Of a stretch of 35,926 nucleotides of DNA, positions 8,841 through 16,752 are shown piece after piece (positions within the stretch are counted from its first letter, which is position 1; each line of letters opens with the position of its first letter). The DNA comes from CAZSMK01 sp964608095 (GTDB lineage: Bacteria; Sumerlaeota; Sumerlaeia; MWCT01; JAGHBZ01), in the NCBI GenBank assembly GCA_964608095.1, contig CAZSMK010000054.1, positions 1 through 35,926 on the forward strand, in the 5' to 3' direction. The position numbers and the translations under genes were made by a program. The notes below the pieces were generated by a model. It was not told where the DNA came from. It made no database searches and worked only from the letters and a program-made list of their open reading frames with translations.

Positions 8841-9719
8841 TTAAAATCTACGCGCACGTTTCCGAAACAATCTGATCAGAGGTTTCAGATAATCCTCACC
8901 GACTGTGATATCGACTCCATCGACACCGAGTGAACGGAACAACTCAAAAAGATGATTTTGTTGTTCTTGTGCGACACGCGAAAAAGTTTCGCGTGTTACG
9001 GGATCGAATGAATCAACGTATATACTCTCCCCGGTTTCGTTGTCTTCAATCTTCAAGATTCCTGCCGGGGGGAGTTCAAACTCCCGCGGATCGCTTATCA
9101 CCATAGCGATAAGGTCGTGATGCTGATTGGTTATGGCAAGTCGTTGCCGGAAATCTTCGCCGATAAAATCAGAAATCAGGAAAATTATACACTTGCGAGA
9201 TAAAACCCTGTTGAGATACTCGAGCGCTGCGTTTATGTCGGTCCCTGTTCCTGCAGGCTCGAAACCAAGGAGCTCGCGTATTACGCGCAGCACGTGGCGA
9301 CGTCCCTTCTTCGGCGGAACAAACTTCTCCACGCGTTCGGTGAAAAGTAAGAGTCCGACTCTATCGTTATTCTTTATTGCCGAGAACGCCAACAGGGCAG
9401 CCAGCTCGGTTTGAAGTTCCGACTTGAGTTCACTACCGCTTCCAAACATTGTAGAGCCGCTTACGTCAACAGCAAGAAGAACCGTCAGCTCACGTTCCTC
9501 GACGTAACGTTTGACATGGGGATATCCCGTCCGTGCAGTGACGTTCCAGTCAATGGTACGAACGTCATCGCCTTCGACATAGGTCCTGACCTCGTCGAAC
9601 TCGATTCCTCTACCCTTGAACACGCTATGGTACTCGCCCGCCACTATTTCGTTCACGAGACGATTAGTAACGATCTCGATACGCCGGACTTTCTTGAGTA
9701 TTTCTCCTGTGCTTAACAT
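8841..9719 (-). CDS. DUF58 family protein (VWA-like fold)
   Basis: This 292-residue protein starts at ATG 9719. The DUF58 signature is clear: YHSVFKGRG-x-EFDEVR-x-Y-x2-GDDVRTIDWN-x-TAR at residues about 32-65. A VWA-like core follows, with DVSGS near residue 90, a threonine-bearing AGTGTD near residue 155 and ISDFIGE near residue 180, so the metal-site residues look intact. There is no membrane segment, so a cytoplasmic location is expected. It is the first gene of the trio with the BatD-like and BatA proteins. DUF58 genes normally follow directly behind a moxR AAA-ATPase gene. Here the gene upstream is infB, 284 bases away, and no moxR is present in the window. Confidence 0.9.
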   Translation of the reverse strand: MLSTGEILKKVRRIEIVTNRLVNEIVAGEYHSVFKGRGIEFDEVRTYVEGDDVRTIDWNVTARTGYPHVKRYVEERELTVLLAVDVSGSTMFGSGSELKSELQTELAALLAFSAIKNNDRVGLLLFTERVEKFVPPKKGRRHVLRVIRELLGFEPAGTGTDINAALEYLNRVLSRKCIIFLISDFIGEDFRQRLAITNQHHDLIAMVISDPREFELPPAGILKIEDNETGESIYVDSFDPVTRETFSRVAQEQQNHLFELFRSLGVDGVDITVGEDYLKPLIRLFRKRARRF

Positions 9720-10003
9720 AGTAACTATAAATTGTTTTGAAGAAGTGTAAGTGAAATCAACCCTTAAATGAAAGTGGTGTATTATACTATAAGACCGAAA
9801 AAAATCCAGGTGGTTTGAAAGAAGTTAATTTCCGGGGTCGAACCTTAAAGTTTGCACTTCTTTTACGCTTTTTCTTCGCCTTTCCTTCATGAGATTTCTC
9901 CTACGATGGCAAAAACCAAGTTACGTGCAGGATTACGCATGTTGGTTTCAACCTCTGAATTGGAAGAATGCTACACTATGGAAATGAGGTATGAATTCTA
10001 AAA
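9720..10003 (-). other. Intergenic region between infB and the DUF58 gene, with a possible -10 element
   Basis: There are 284 bases without a convincing gene. On the minus strand a perfect TATAAT lies at 9786-9781, about 60 bases before the DUF58 start, but no good -35 element stands 16-18 bases upstream of it. A weak inverted repeat ACCAA/TTGGT (about 9915-9943) with a run of T on the minus strand could end the infB transcript, but its loop is long. A 31-codon plus-strand frame at 9906-10001 has no ribosome binding site. Confidence 0.3.
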
Positions 10004-12577
10004 TTATTCATTTGGGGAGAGGACGGGTTGAATTTCTTTCAACTGGTAGGTTTCGATGAGATCACCCGGTTTGATGTCGTTGAAGTTGGCAAGTTTTACG
10101 CCGCATTCGGTTCCCGCCTTGACGGAGCGCACGTCTTCTTTTACACGGCGGAGAGATATGACTGAACCTTCATAAATAGTGCTATCATCGCGAATAAGTC
10201 GCGCCTTATCGTTGATAGTGATTTCGCCTTCATCGACAAGACAGCCGGCGATAACACCAAGCCTGGAAATCTTGAATGCCTGTTTGACACTCAATCTGCT
10301 CCGATATACCTCTTCATAGCGAGGTTCGAGCATACCGACCAGGGATTTTTTAACGTCGTCAATGAGGTCATAGATCACCCGATAGAGTTTGATATCGACA
10401 TTTTCCTTTTCGGCTTCTGCTTTTGCGCCGGGATCGGGAACTGTATTGAAGCCGATAATGACCGCATCGGAAGCAACTGCAAGATCAACATCGGATTCAG
10501 AGATTCTTCCCACCCCTTGATGTATGGTTGCAACCCTGACTTCATCGGTTGAAAGTTTTTCCAACGATTCTCTGATCGCTTCAATGCTACCCTGCACATC
10601 GCCTTTGAGAATAATACGCAGTTCTTTGATTTTGCCTTCTTTGACGAAATCGTGAAGGGATTCGAGACTGACTCGTTGATCCGCGGCAGCCATTGTAGCG
10701 CGGCGTTGTCGGCGCGACTGACGCGTCTCTACTATACGACGTGCGGTGCGTTCGTTGGGGACTACCACGAAGGTTTCACCGACCTCCGGCACGCCGTTAA
10801 AGCCGACCACTTCGACCGGGAAGGAAGGTCCTGCGGCTTGAATGGCTCTTCCATAACTATCCTGCATGGCGCGCACTTTCCCTGTTTGTGTCCCACTCAG
10901 GAACACATCGCCGGCTTTCAGGGTGCCCTGTTGAACGAGAATAGTCGCCAGGGGACCACGAAGCGGATCGAGATGTGACTCGATTACGACTCCCACCGCC
11001 GTTCTTTTAGGATTCGCCTTGAGCTCCATGATTTCCGCTTGAAGCAGAATCATCTCGAGTAACGCCTCGATACCTTTCCCATGCTTTGCGGATATTTCTG
11101 CGAAAAGTGTATCGCCTCCAAACTCTTCCGGGACAAGTTCATATTTCATGAGTTCCTGCTTAACGCGCATTGTATCGGCTTCAGGAAGGTCGATTTTGTT
11201 AATAGCGACGATGATAGGTACACCGGCAGCGCGTGAGTGGTTGATTGCCTCGACGGTTTGTGGCATAACGCCATCATTCGCTGCGACAATAAGAACCACG
11301 ATATCGGTAGCCTGAGCGCCGCGGGCGCGCATCTTGGTAAACGCCTCGTGACCCGGGGTATCGAGAAACGTAACACTTCCTCCTCCGGGAAGTTGTACAA
11401 AATATGCGCCGATATGCTGCGTTATTCCCCCGTATTCCTGACCTACGACATCGGTTTGACGAATCTTATCCAGCAACGTTGTCTTTCCGTGATCTACATG
11501 TCCCATCACCGTAGCTACCGGTGGTCGTAATATCATATTCTTCTCGTCTTCGCTCTTCGCAAGAAACGGCTCGATATCACGTTCATCGCTCTCCTCAACT
11601 ATGTTTATCTGGACATTAAACTCTCCGGCAAGGAGTTCACACAAATCCGCGTTGATCATCTGATTGACCGTCATCGGTTCGCCGATTTCTATAAGCTTTT
11701 TGACAATATCGGCAACAGGGATTCCGATCTTCTCAGCAAATTCGTTGACCGTAATCTCCCCTCTCAGTTCCACCACCTTTGGTTTTTGTTCAACTTTCCT
11801 GTCAGGAGAGCGTTGTCTTTGCGGCATCGGGGGCATTACATCCTTCGAAGGTTTGGGGGGTGCAACAAAGATAGTGGGACGGATTCGCTTTTTGGATTTA
11901 TCTTTCGGACGGCCCTTTTCGTCCTCTCCGGTGTATTTATCACGCTTCTTGAACGTTTTTTTCTTTCGCTGACGTTCTTTCTCGGTAGGCGTAAACAGTG
12001 TTTCTCCGGGTGTTATCTCATCCGGTTTCGCCTTCGCGGTTTTTTGTTGCCGTTGTGGTTTCTCTTTTACATGTTTAGCTCTGGCGGGACGTCTCTCTCG
12101 AGGTTGTTGCTCTTTTTTCCCACGTTGTGATCCAATCTGGCGTTTCTGCAGCGCTTCTGTTAAACGAGATGAACTCTGTTCGAGCCGTTTCTGCCGCCGT
12201 TCTTCCTCTTCTTTCATCTTCTTCAAACGCAGTGCTTCTTCTTTTCGACGCCTCTCCTCCTCGAGCCTTTTTTGTTCTTCTTCCCGACGCTTTCTCTCTT
12301 CTTCTTCGCGCTGTTTTCGCTCTTCCTCCTCACGCCGTTTTCGCTCTTCTTCCTCGGCTTTTCTCCTCGCCTCTTCCTCTTCCTTTTTACGTTTCAGCTC
12401 TTCAGATTTCTCCTGCTCCTTGATTTTTCGCTTCTCATAAAGAGCGAGAAGTTTTCGCACTACCTTATCGTCGACCGAGCTCATATGGTTCTTGGCGCGG
12501 ACATGATACCGCTTCAAGTCCTTAATAATTTGTGCGCTCGGGACGTCCAGATGCTTTGCTATTTCGAATACTCTCAT
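10004..12577 (-). CDS. infB: Translation initiation factor IF-2
   Basis: This 857-residue cytoplasmic GTPase delivers initiator tRNA to the 30S subunit. The order is an IF2-N module (residues 1-50), a highly charged Glu/Lys/Arg coiled region (about 50-150), a basic linker, a second IF2-N module (about 270-325) and a G domain from about 350. The G domain has GHVDHGKTT (Lys365), the switch-II DTPGHEAF and NKID. The C-terminal domains II-IV follow, including the EVVGF-x-GVPEVGE and GDVQGS blocks. The length is normal for a long bacterial IF-2. The charged region is locally repetitive in DNA (12240-12400), built from EEER/KRREEE-type units. It lies 94 bases behind nusA on the same strand, the usual partnership, but ylxR and a ribosomal L7Ae-like gene are absent between them and rbfA does not follow. 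Confidence 0.98.
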   Translation of the reverse strand: MRVFEIAKHLDVPSAQIIKDLKRYHVRAKNHMSSVDDKVVRKLLALYEKRKIKEQEKSEELKRKKEEEEARRKAEEEERKRREEEERKQREEEERKRREEEQKRLEEERRRKEEALRLKKMKEEEERRQKRLEQSSSRLTEALQKRQIGSQRGKKEQQPRERRPARAKHVKEKPQRQQKTAKAKPDEITPGETLFTPTEKERQRKKKTFKKRDKYTGEDEKGRPKDKSKKRIRPTIFVAPPKPSKDVMPPMPQRQRSPDRKVEQKPKVVELRGEITVNEFAEKIGIPVADIVKKLIEIGEPMTVNQMINADLCELLAGEFNVQINIVEESDERDIEPFLAKSEDEKNMILRPPVATVMGHVDHGKTTLLDKIRQTDVVGQEYGGITQHIGAYFVQLPGGGSVTFLDTPGHEAFTKMRARGAQATDIVVLIVAANDGVMPQTVEAINHSRAAGVPIIVAINKIDLPEADTMRVKQELMKYELVPEEFGGDTLFAEISAKHGKGIEALLEMILLQAEIMELKANPKRTAVGVVIESHLDPLRGPLATILVQQGTLKAGDVFLSGTQTGKVRAMQDSYGRAIQAAGPSFPVEVVGFNGVPEVGETFVVVPNERTARRIVETRQSRRQRRATMAAADQRVSLESLHDFVKEGKIKELRIILKGDVQGSIEAIRESLEKLSTDEVRVATIHQGVGRISESDVDLAVASDAVIIGFNTVPDPGAKAEAEKENVDIKLYRVIYDLIDDVKKSLVGMLEPRYEEVYRSRLSVKQAFKISRLGVIAGCLVDEGEITINDKARLIRDDSTIYEGSVISLRRVKEDVRSVKAGTECGVKLANFNDIKPGDLIETYQLKEIQPVLSPNE

Positions 12578-12671
12578 AATCCTTTTCTATTATAACTCTC
12601 TAAGTCAAATAACGCTACCCTTCCCTCTCAAATATAGCACGCCCCTGTCTGGAGAGGAAGACCTGAATGGC

Positions 12672-14021
12672 TTATTCAGTGTCTTCCGGGACTTCTCCTT
12701 TTGGTTCACTCTTTGTTTTTTGTCGTTCCTCAAGTTCCGCCTGCATCTCTTCGAGACCCTCGAGATATTCCTTGGCGGAACTAATGATATGTTCCACAAC
12801 CTCGTCAGTCCCCTCGGTTATATCTTTAAGTTCGTCAGGTTTACCATGGGCAAGACGTTCAACGCTGTTGAATGAAGATTCCCTTATAGAGTCTTTCATC
12901 TTTTCAGGAACGCTTTCGAGTTGCTCGAGCAGGTCATCTAAATATTGCTGTTGAATTTCAGCCCTGACCGCCTCTTCGGAAGCGCGTTCTTCAGGTTTTA
13001 TATCGATTTGCCATCCGGTAAGGCGCGCCGCTAATTTTGCGTTTTGCCCTCGTTTCCCTATAGCGACTGAAAGCGTATCGCCGCTTACAGTGACTGTTGC
13101 ACGGTTTGTTTCCTCTTCAATGTCAACGCTCAACACCTTTGCCGGATTAAGAGCGTTGCTTATATACGTTTTCGGGTCGCTGCTCCACGGGATAATATCG
13201 ATCTTCTCGCTTTCGAGTTCACGCACAATCATCTGAACACGAGAACCCTTCATCCCCACGCACGCACCGACAGGATCCACCTGGTCATTAGTGCTCATAA
13301 CGGCGATTTTGGTGCGTACACCGGCATCGCGGGCAATACTCATAACTTTAACCACACCCTCGCTGATTTCAGGCACCTCATTCTCGAATAAGCGCAGAAC
13401 CAATTCCGGTTGAGAACGCGATAAAGTAATCATGGGCCCTTTTGCCGCGCTTTTTACTTCCAACACATAAAATTTCAACCGATCCCCGTAGCGGTATCTA
13501 ACACCAGTAGGAATTTCGCTATACGGAAGAAATCCTTCAGCTTTACCCATTTCGACAATAAAGCCGTTATGCTCGCGCCGTTGAATAACGCCGGTAACGA
13601 GGTGCCCTACGCGGGGTTTAAAATCGTCGTACATCTTTAGACGCTCAGCTTCTTTGAGCCGTTGGATAATGCCCTGTCGAACCGTTTGAGCGGCGATTCT
13701 GCCGAACTCGCTGGGTTCGATCTCGACTTCTATATCCTCGCCGAGCTGCGCTTGTTTGTTGATCTTTCTCGCGTGCTGCAGGCTGATCTCGGTTCTGAAA
13801 TTGCGGACATCGTCAACCACACGCTTGGTCACAAATACACGCATTTGTCCGGTCTCGAGATCGAGATGTGGACGCGCCTTGCGGTATCGGGAGAAATTCT
13901 TCTTGGAAGCCGCCTCGATCGCCTGTTCAATCGCCACTTTCACGATCTCCGGATTCAGTTCTTTCTCCTGACTTATTTGTGCGACAAAGTCTTTCAGGTT
14001 TTGATCAATAGCCGAGTTCAC
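12672..14021 (-). CDS. nusA: Transcription termination/antitermination factor NusA
   Basis: This 449-residue RNA-polymerase-binding factor has an N-terminal domain (residues 1-130), an S1 domain (about 135-205, with GHLVTGVIQRREHNGFIVEMG), and KH1 and KH2 domains (about 230-350). The conserved blocks are VDPVGACVGMKGSRVQMIVREL, DIIPW and SVAIGKRGQNAKLAARLTGW. An acidic tail of about 90 residues follows (EEASEEAV-type, rich in Glu) that replaces the paired AR repeats of enterobacteria. The start is GTG at 14021, chosen because a GGGGGT ribosome binding site lies nine bases upstream and the conserved N-terminus begins here; an ATG at 14028 is out of frame. The leader carries a strong intrinsic terminator, described separately. 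infB follows. Confidence 0.97.
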   Translation of the reverse strand: MNSAIDQNLKDFVAQISQEKELNPEIVKVAIEQAIEAASKKNFSRYRKARPHLDLETGQMRVFVTKRVVDDVRNFRTEISLQHARKINKQAQLGEDIEVEIEPSEFGRIAAQTVRQGIIQRLKEAERLKMYDDFKPRVGHLVTGVIQRREHNGFIVEMGKAEGFLPYSEIPTGVRYRYGDRLKFYVLEVKSAAKGPMITLSRSQPELVLRLFENEVPEISEGVVKVMSIARDAGVRTKIAVMSTNDQVDPVGACVGMKGSRVQMIVRELESEKIDIIPWSSDPKTYISNALNPAKVLSVDIEEETNRATVTVSGDTLSVAIGKRGQNAKLAARLTGWQIDIKPEERASEEAVRAEIQQQYLDDLLEQLESVPEKMKDSIRESSFNSVERLAHGKPDELKDITEGTDEVVEHIISSAKEYLEGLEEMQAELEERQKTKSEPKGEVPEDTE

Positions 14022-14053
14022 TTTTCATGTACCCCCAAAATGCAAACCTGCAC

Positions 14054-14090
14054 AAAAGAAAAAGTGGGCAAGCCGTTTTCCCGCCCACTT
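14054..14090 (-). terminator. Intrinsic terminator in the nusA leader (putative attenuator)
   Basis: On the minus strand AAGTGGGC (14090-14083) pairs perfectly with GCCCACTT (14069-14062) across a 13-base loop and is followed by TTTCTTTT. It lies about 20-30 bases after the expected start site of the promoter at 14117-14146 and 33 bases before the nusA GTG. It could end read-through from trmJ, whose stop is 250 bases upstream, or act as an attenuator of nusA itself. Confidence 0.8.
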
Positions 14091-14116
14091 ATTCTGCGAG
14101 AAATAATGTAAATCAT

Positions 14117-14146
14117 ATTGTACCGTTTTTTCCCATTCAATTTCAA
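14117..14146 (-). promoter_or_regulatory. Putative sigma-70 promoter P1 of nusA-infB
   Basis: On the minus strand TTGAAA (14146-14141) and TACAAT (14122-14117) are separated by 18 bases. Transcription would start near 14110, just upstream of the terminator hairpin and about 90 bases before nusA. Confidence 0.55.
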
Positions 14147-14189
14147 GATAAAAATACAATGATAAAAGTAACCAAATACGAAAATTTCT

Positions 14190-14220
14190 CGAAATTGAAT
14201 TTCGGGACTTTTTTCCTCCT
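14190..14220 (-). other. Palindrome and orphan Shine-Dalgarno-like AGGAGG in the trmJ-nusA gap
   Basis: A palindrome CGAAATT-G-AATTTCG lies at 14190-14204. Next to it, on the minus strand, a perfect AGGAGG stands at 14220-14215 with no ATG, GTG or TTG at a usable distance. The remainder of the 316-base gap is AT-rich and holds only the promoter-like and terminator elements listed here. Confidence 0.4.
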
Positions 14221-14241
14221 AAATTCTTTTATTTTCATATA

Positions 14242-14271
14242 ACTATACCCAAACAGGGATAGATAAATCAA
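14242..14271 (-). promoter_or_regulatory. Putative upstream promoter P2 of nusA
   Basis: On the minus strand TTGATT (14271-14266) and TATAGT (14247-14242) are separated by 18 bases, placing a possible start near 14235, some 125 bases upstream of P1. Confidence 0.4.
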
Positions 14272-14337
14272 AGGAAACTTTTTGGGAATCCGTTGCCGCA
14301 AAGAAAGCGTCGTTATTTAAAAACCGGGCGGTTAACT

Positions 14338-15087
14338 TTATTCCCCCCGCTTCTTCTTGTTCCTGCAGGCGGTACGAGTTTTCCGGCACATTCCACGAAA
14401 TAACGTCACCTCACGGGGTGTTAACTTTGCCCGACCCGCCAGCTGCCTCAGCTCCCCAAGAATATGCTCCGGGTGTTGAGGATTGAGAAATTCTATCTCG
14501 AGAAGGGTATTTTTTGCGTCTTTGAAAAGCGCTTCCAGGTTATCATGGGAAGCTATCTCAGATTTAGCAGCCCCCTCTGGTGTTTTCTTTCCCGCGTTTA
14601 CCATCAGCATAAAACAGATCAGGAGGACCGAATGGGCGAGATTGTATGATGAAAGAGCGCCTGAGGTGGGAATCATCACGACCATATCGCATTTTAACAA
14701 GTCCTTATTTGACAAACCGCTTTCTTCAGGACCGAAAAGTAGTCCTACGGGGTTTTGTGCGGCAATCCGTAGAATCTTCTCCGTGGCATTCATGATGCTT
14801 GAAGTGGCAAGATTATGACGAGAGCGCGCAGTAGTTCCCACGACATAGTGCAAGTCCTCCAGAGAATCGGGTAATGTGGGGAAACATTTTGCTCGGTTCA
14901 GGATGCGGTGTGCCTGAGGAGCAGCAGCGGAACGATATGCCGCCGAATCTAATTTGCATCGTGGTTCGCTCAATCTGAGATGGTTAAACCCGGTATTCGC
15001 CATTGCACGTGCCACATACCCTGCATTCAGAGAACCCTTGACACGGTGAAGGATGATATAAATATTATCAGGATTTAATCTCTGCAT
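14338..15087 (-). CDS. trmJ: SpoU-family RNA 2'-O-methyltransferase, TrmJ-like
   Basis: This 249-residue protein has the three SPOUT motifs: NAGYVARAMANTGF near residue 20 (motif 1), GLLFGPEESGLSNKDL near 115 (motif 2) and IPTSGALSSYNLAHSV near 137 (motif 3), where the trefoil knot binds S-adenosylmethionine. A helical C-terminal extension (about 165-245) ends in a very basic tail. Length and order match TrmJ, which methylates the 2'-OH of position 32 in several tRNAs, better than TrmH or TrmL. The start at 15087 lies five bases after the tilS stop, with AAGG upstream, so the two tRNA-modification genes form one unit. An alternative is a related uncharacterised SpoU methylase. Confidence 0.85.
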   Translation of the reverse strand: MQRLNPDNIYIILHRVKGSLNAGYVARAMANTGFNHLRLSEPRCKLDSAAYRSAAAPQAHRILNRAKCFPTLPDSLEDLHYVVGTTARSRHNLATSSIMNATEKILRIAAQNPVGLLFGPEESGLSNKDLLKCDMVVMIPTSGALSSYNLAHSVLLICFMLMVNAGKKTPEGAAKSEIASHDNLEALFKDAKNTLLEIEFLNPQHPEHILGELRQLAGRAKLTPREVTLFRGMCRKTRTACRNKKKRGE

Positions 15088-15092
15088 ACGCC

Positions 15093-16640
15093 TTATGACT
15101 GCCGAAGTTCAAGATAGCGCTTTCCCTTACTCGTTCTTTTTTTGTTCCCCGCTCTCGTTGCCCACACGCCCGGAATCCAGAGAACTCTTTTCCCGCTACA
15201 GAGCAATAAGATAGAAGTGCGCAACGGCGAAGGAATCTTACGATCTATGAAGAAGCGTTGAATAGATTTAGTCCCTCGGTTAATCTGGATAAAGTCGTTT
15301 TTCCGGGCAGTTCGAAATTCAATAGATTGATCGACATCCTCTAAATTCAGGCAAAAGGTTACACGCTGAGGTTTATCCCCGCTTGGTTTTCTATTCGAGA
15401 TTAGAAGGGTGTAGCGACCTATATTGAACCGGCGCTTCTTCCTGACTGTTCGAAGTTGCGTGAGTGACAGGGCGAGTGTATCCTCAGGTTTTACAGTCAT
15501 AAACGAATACCCGAGAAGAGGAAACCCCGCAAGCAAAGAGCGGCGGATTTCAGCATTGATTTCCTCTGACGGGATACGACCTTTTTTGAGTTTTCTCGAT
15601 GGAATTCGTCCCGGTATAAGATGCGCATAATCACGATACAGAACAAGGCGGTTGTTCACAAGATGATATTTACCTGTTTGATTGGCATCGAGGAGATGAC
15701 GTATCGCTTCGATATCTGTCAGGTAAGGCGGATGGCTTGCTTCAAGCAGTTCCATCACCCATCGTCTCAGAAACCTACGCTGAAGAGGCAGGGGTAGATT
15801 AAGGACACTATCGATAGGCAGAATCAGGATTGTTCCTTTTTTCGTGCGACGATACCGGCGGTACAGCTCCGAAGTGAGATGATCGAGATACTGATCTTCC
15901 GCAGACATTATCTCCGCACTTCTATGTAGAGTGCTTATAATATTGGGGTTATAATTCTTTTCGAGATAGGGGATGAGATCGAGCCTGATTTTATTACGTA
16001 AAAATCGTCGGTCTCTATTCGTTGAATCAATCCGATACGAAGCGTCCTTCTCCTTGATGAAGGTCATGATTTCTTCACGGGTGACATCATACAGAGGTCT
16101 TATAATGTTAACGTCGTTAAACTCTACAGATGGTTTAAAGCCCAACAACCCGGTTTTACCCGAGCCTCTCAAGAGTTGTAGAAGGACGGTTTCAGCGAGG
16201 TCATTTTTATTATGTGCAAGCGCAACAGAATCAGCGTCGATTTGTTTCGCTAGCTTTATGAAGATATCAAACCTCAAGATCCGTGCAGTCTCTTCAAGAG
16301 ACAATCCCATTTTATCGGCTGCGTCAGGTACATTTACGCGGCGTGCGATACATGTCAGGGAGTGATGTTCGGCAAATCTTCGAGCAAACTGTTCATCTTC
16401 ATCCGCCTCCTGTCCTCTCAATTGGTGATTCACGTGGAGAAGAACGAGGTGCAATTTCGGGGGCGGATATAAGCGCTGGAGAGCGAGCGTAAGTGCCACG
16501 GAATCAACTCCCCCCGAAAACCCGATCAGAATCGTCTTGCCCTCTTGAATCAGGCTGTAGCGCTCGATTGTATCTGAAACCTTGCGAAGAAATGTTCCAC
16601 TATTTCGCATACCGTATACTTTTTTATTGATTTTTTCCAC
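15093..16640 (-). CDS. tilS: tRNA(Ile)-lysidine synthase TilS
   Basis: This enzyme ligates lysine to C34 of the tRNA(Ile) CAU anticodon, so that it reads AUA. The PP-loop ATP site is FSGGVDSVAL, about 40 residues from the N-terminus. It is followed by HVNHQLRG, LSLEETARILRF and the AHNKNDLAET block with LLRGSG, all typical of TilS. An insert domain and a C-terminal TilS-C-like region make a full-length protein of about 515 residues. Start choice is uncertain. GTG 16640 has a GAAGAG six bases upstream. TTG 16688 would add 16 residues, and ATG 16610 would remove ten and begin closer to the conserved start. It is divergent from the aldehyde dehydrogenase gene and followed by trmJ. Confidence 0.95.
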   Translation of the reverse strand: MEKINKKVYGMRNSGTFLRKVSDTIERYSLIQEGKTILIGFSGGVDSVALTLALQRLYPPPKLHLVLLHVNHQLRGQEADEDEQFARRFAEHHSLTCIARRVNVPDAADKMGLSLEETARILRFDIFIKLAKQIDADSVALAHNKNDLAETVLLQLLRGSGKTGLLGFKPSVEFNDVNIIRPLYDVTREEIMTFIKEKDASYRIDSTNRDRRFLRNKIRLDLIPYLEKNYNPNIISTLHRSAEIMSAEDQYLDHLTSELYRRYRRTKKGTILILPIDSVLNLPLPLQRRFLRRWVMELLEASHPPYLTDIEAIRHLLDANQTGKYHLVNNRLVLYRDYAHLIPGRIPSRKLKKGRIPSEEINAEIRRSLLAGFPLLGYSFMTVKPEDTLALSLTQLRTVRKKRRFNIGRYTLLISNRKPSGDKPQRVTFCLNLEDVDQSIEFRTARKNDFIQINRGTKSIQRFFIDRKIPSPLRTSILLLCSGKRVLWIPGVWATRAGNKKRTSKGKRYLELRQS

Positions 16641-16752
16641 ATTAAACTCTTCAATGTAAATCCTATTTCGGTTTCTTAAAGAGGTCAAAACTTTTCGATC
16701 TCTTCAGACGAGTTAACCGGTTGTCTTATCAAAACCATTCAGGAGAGGAACC

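Noticed and set aside
9906..10001. 31-codon plus-strand frame between infB and the DUF58 gene
   Set aside because: No ribosome binding site, no recognisable sequence and convergent with infB. It may be repeat debris but cannot be supported.
14320..14337. Terminator-like AACCG/CGGTT directly after trmJ on the minus strand
   Set aside because: The possible stem is only four or five bases with a tiny loop. The perfect hairpin at 14054-14090 is far stronger.
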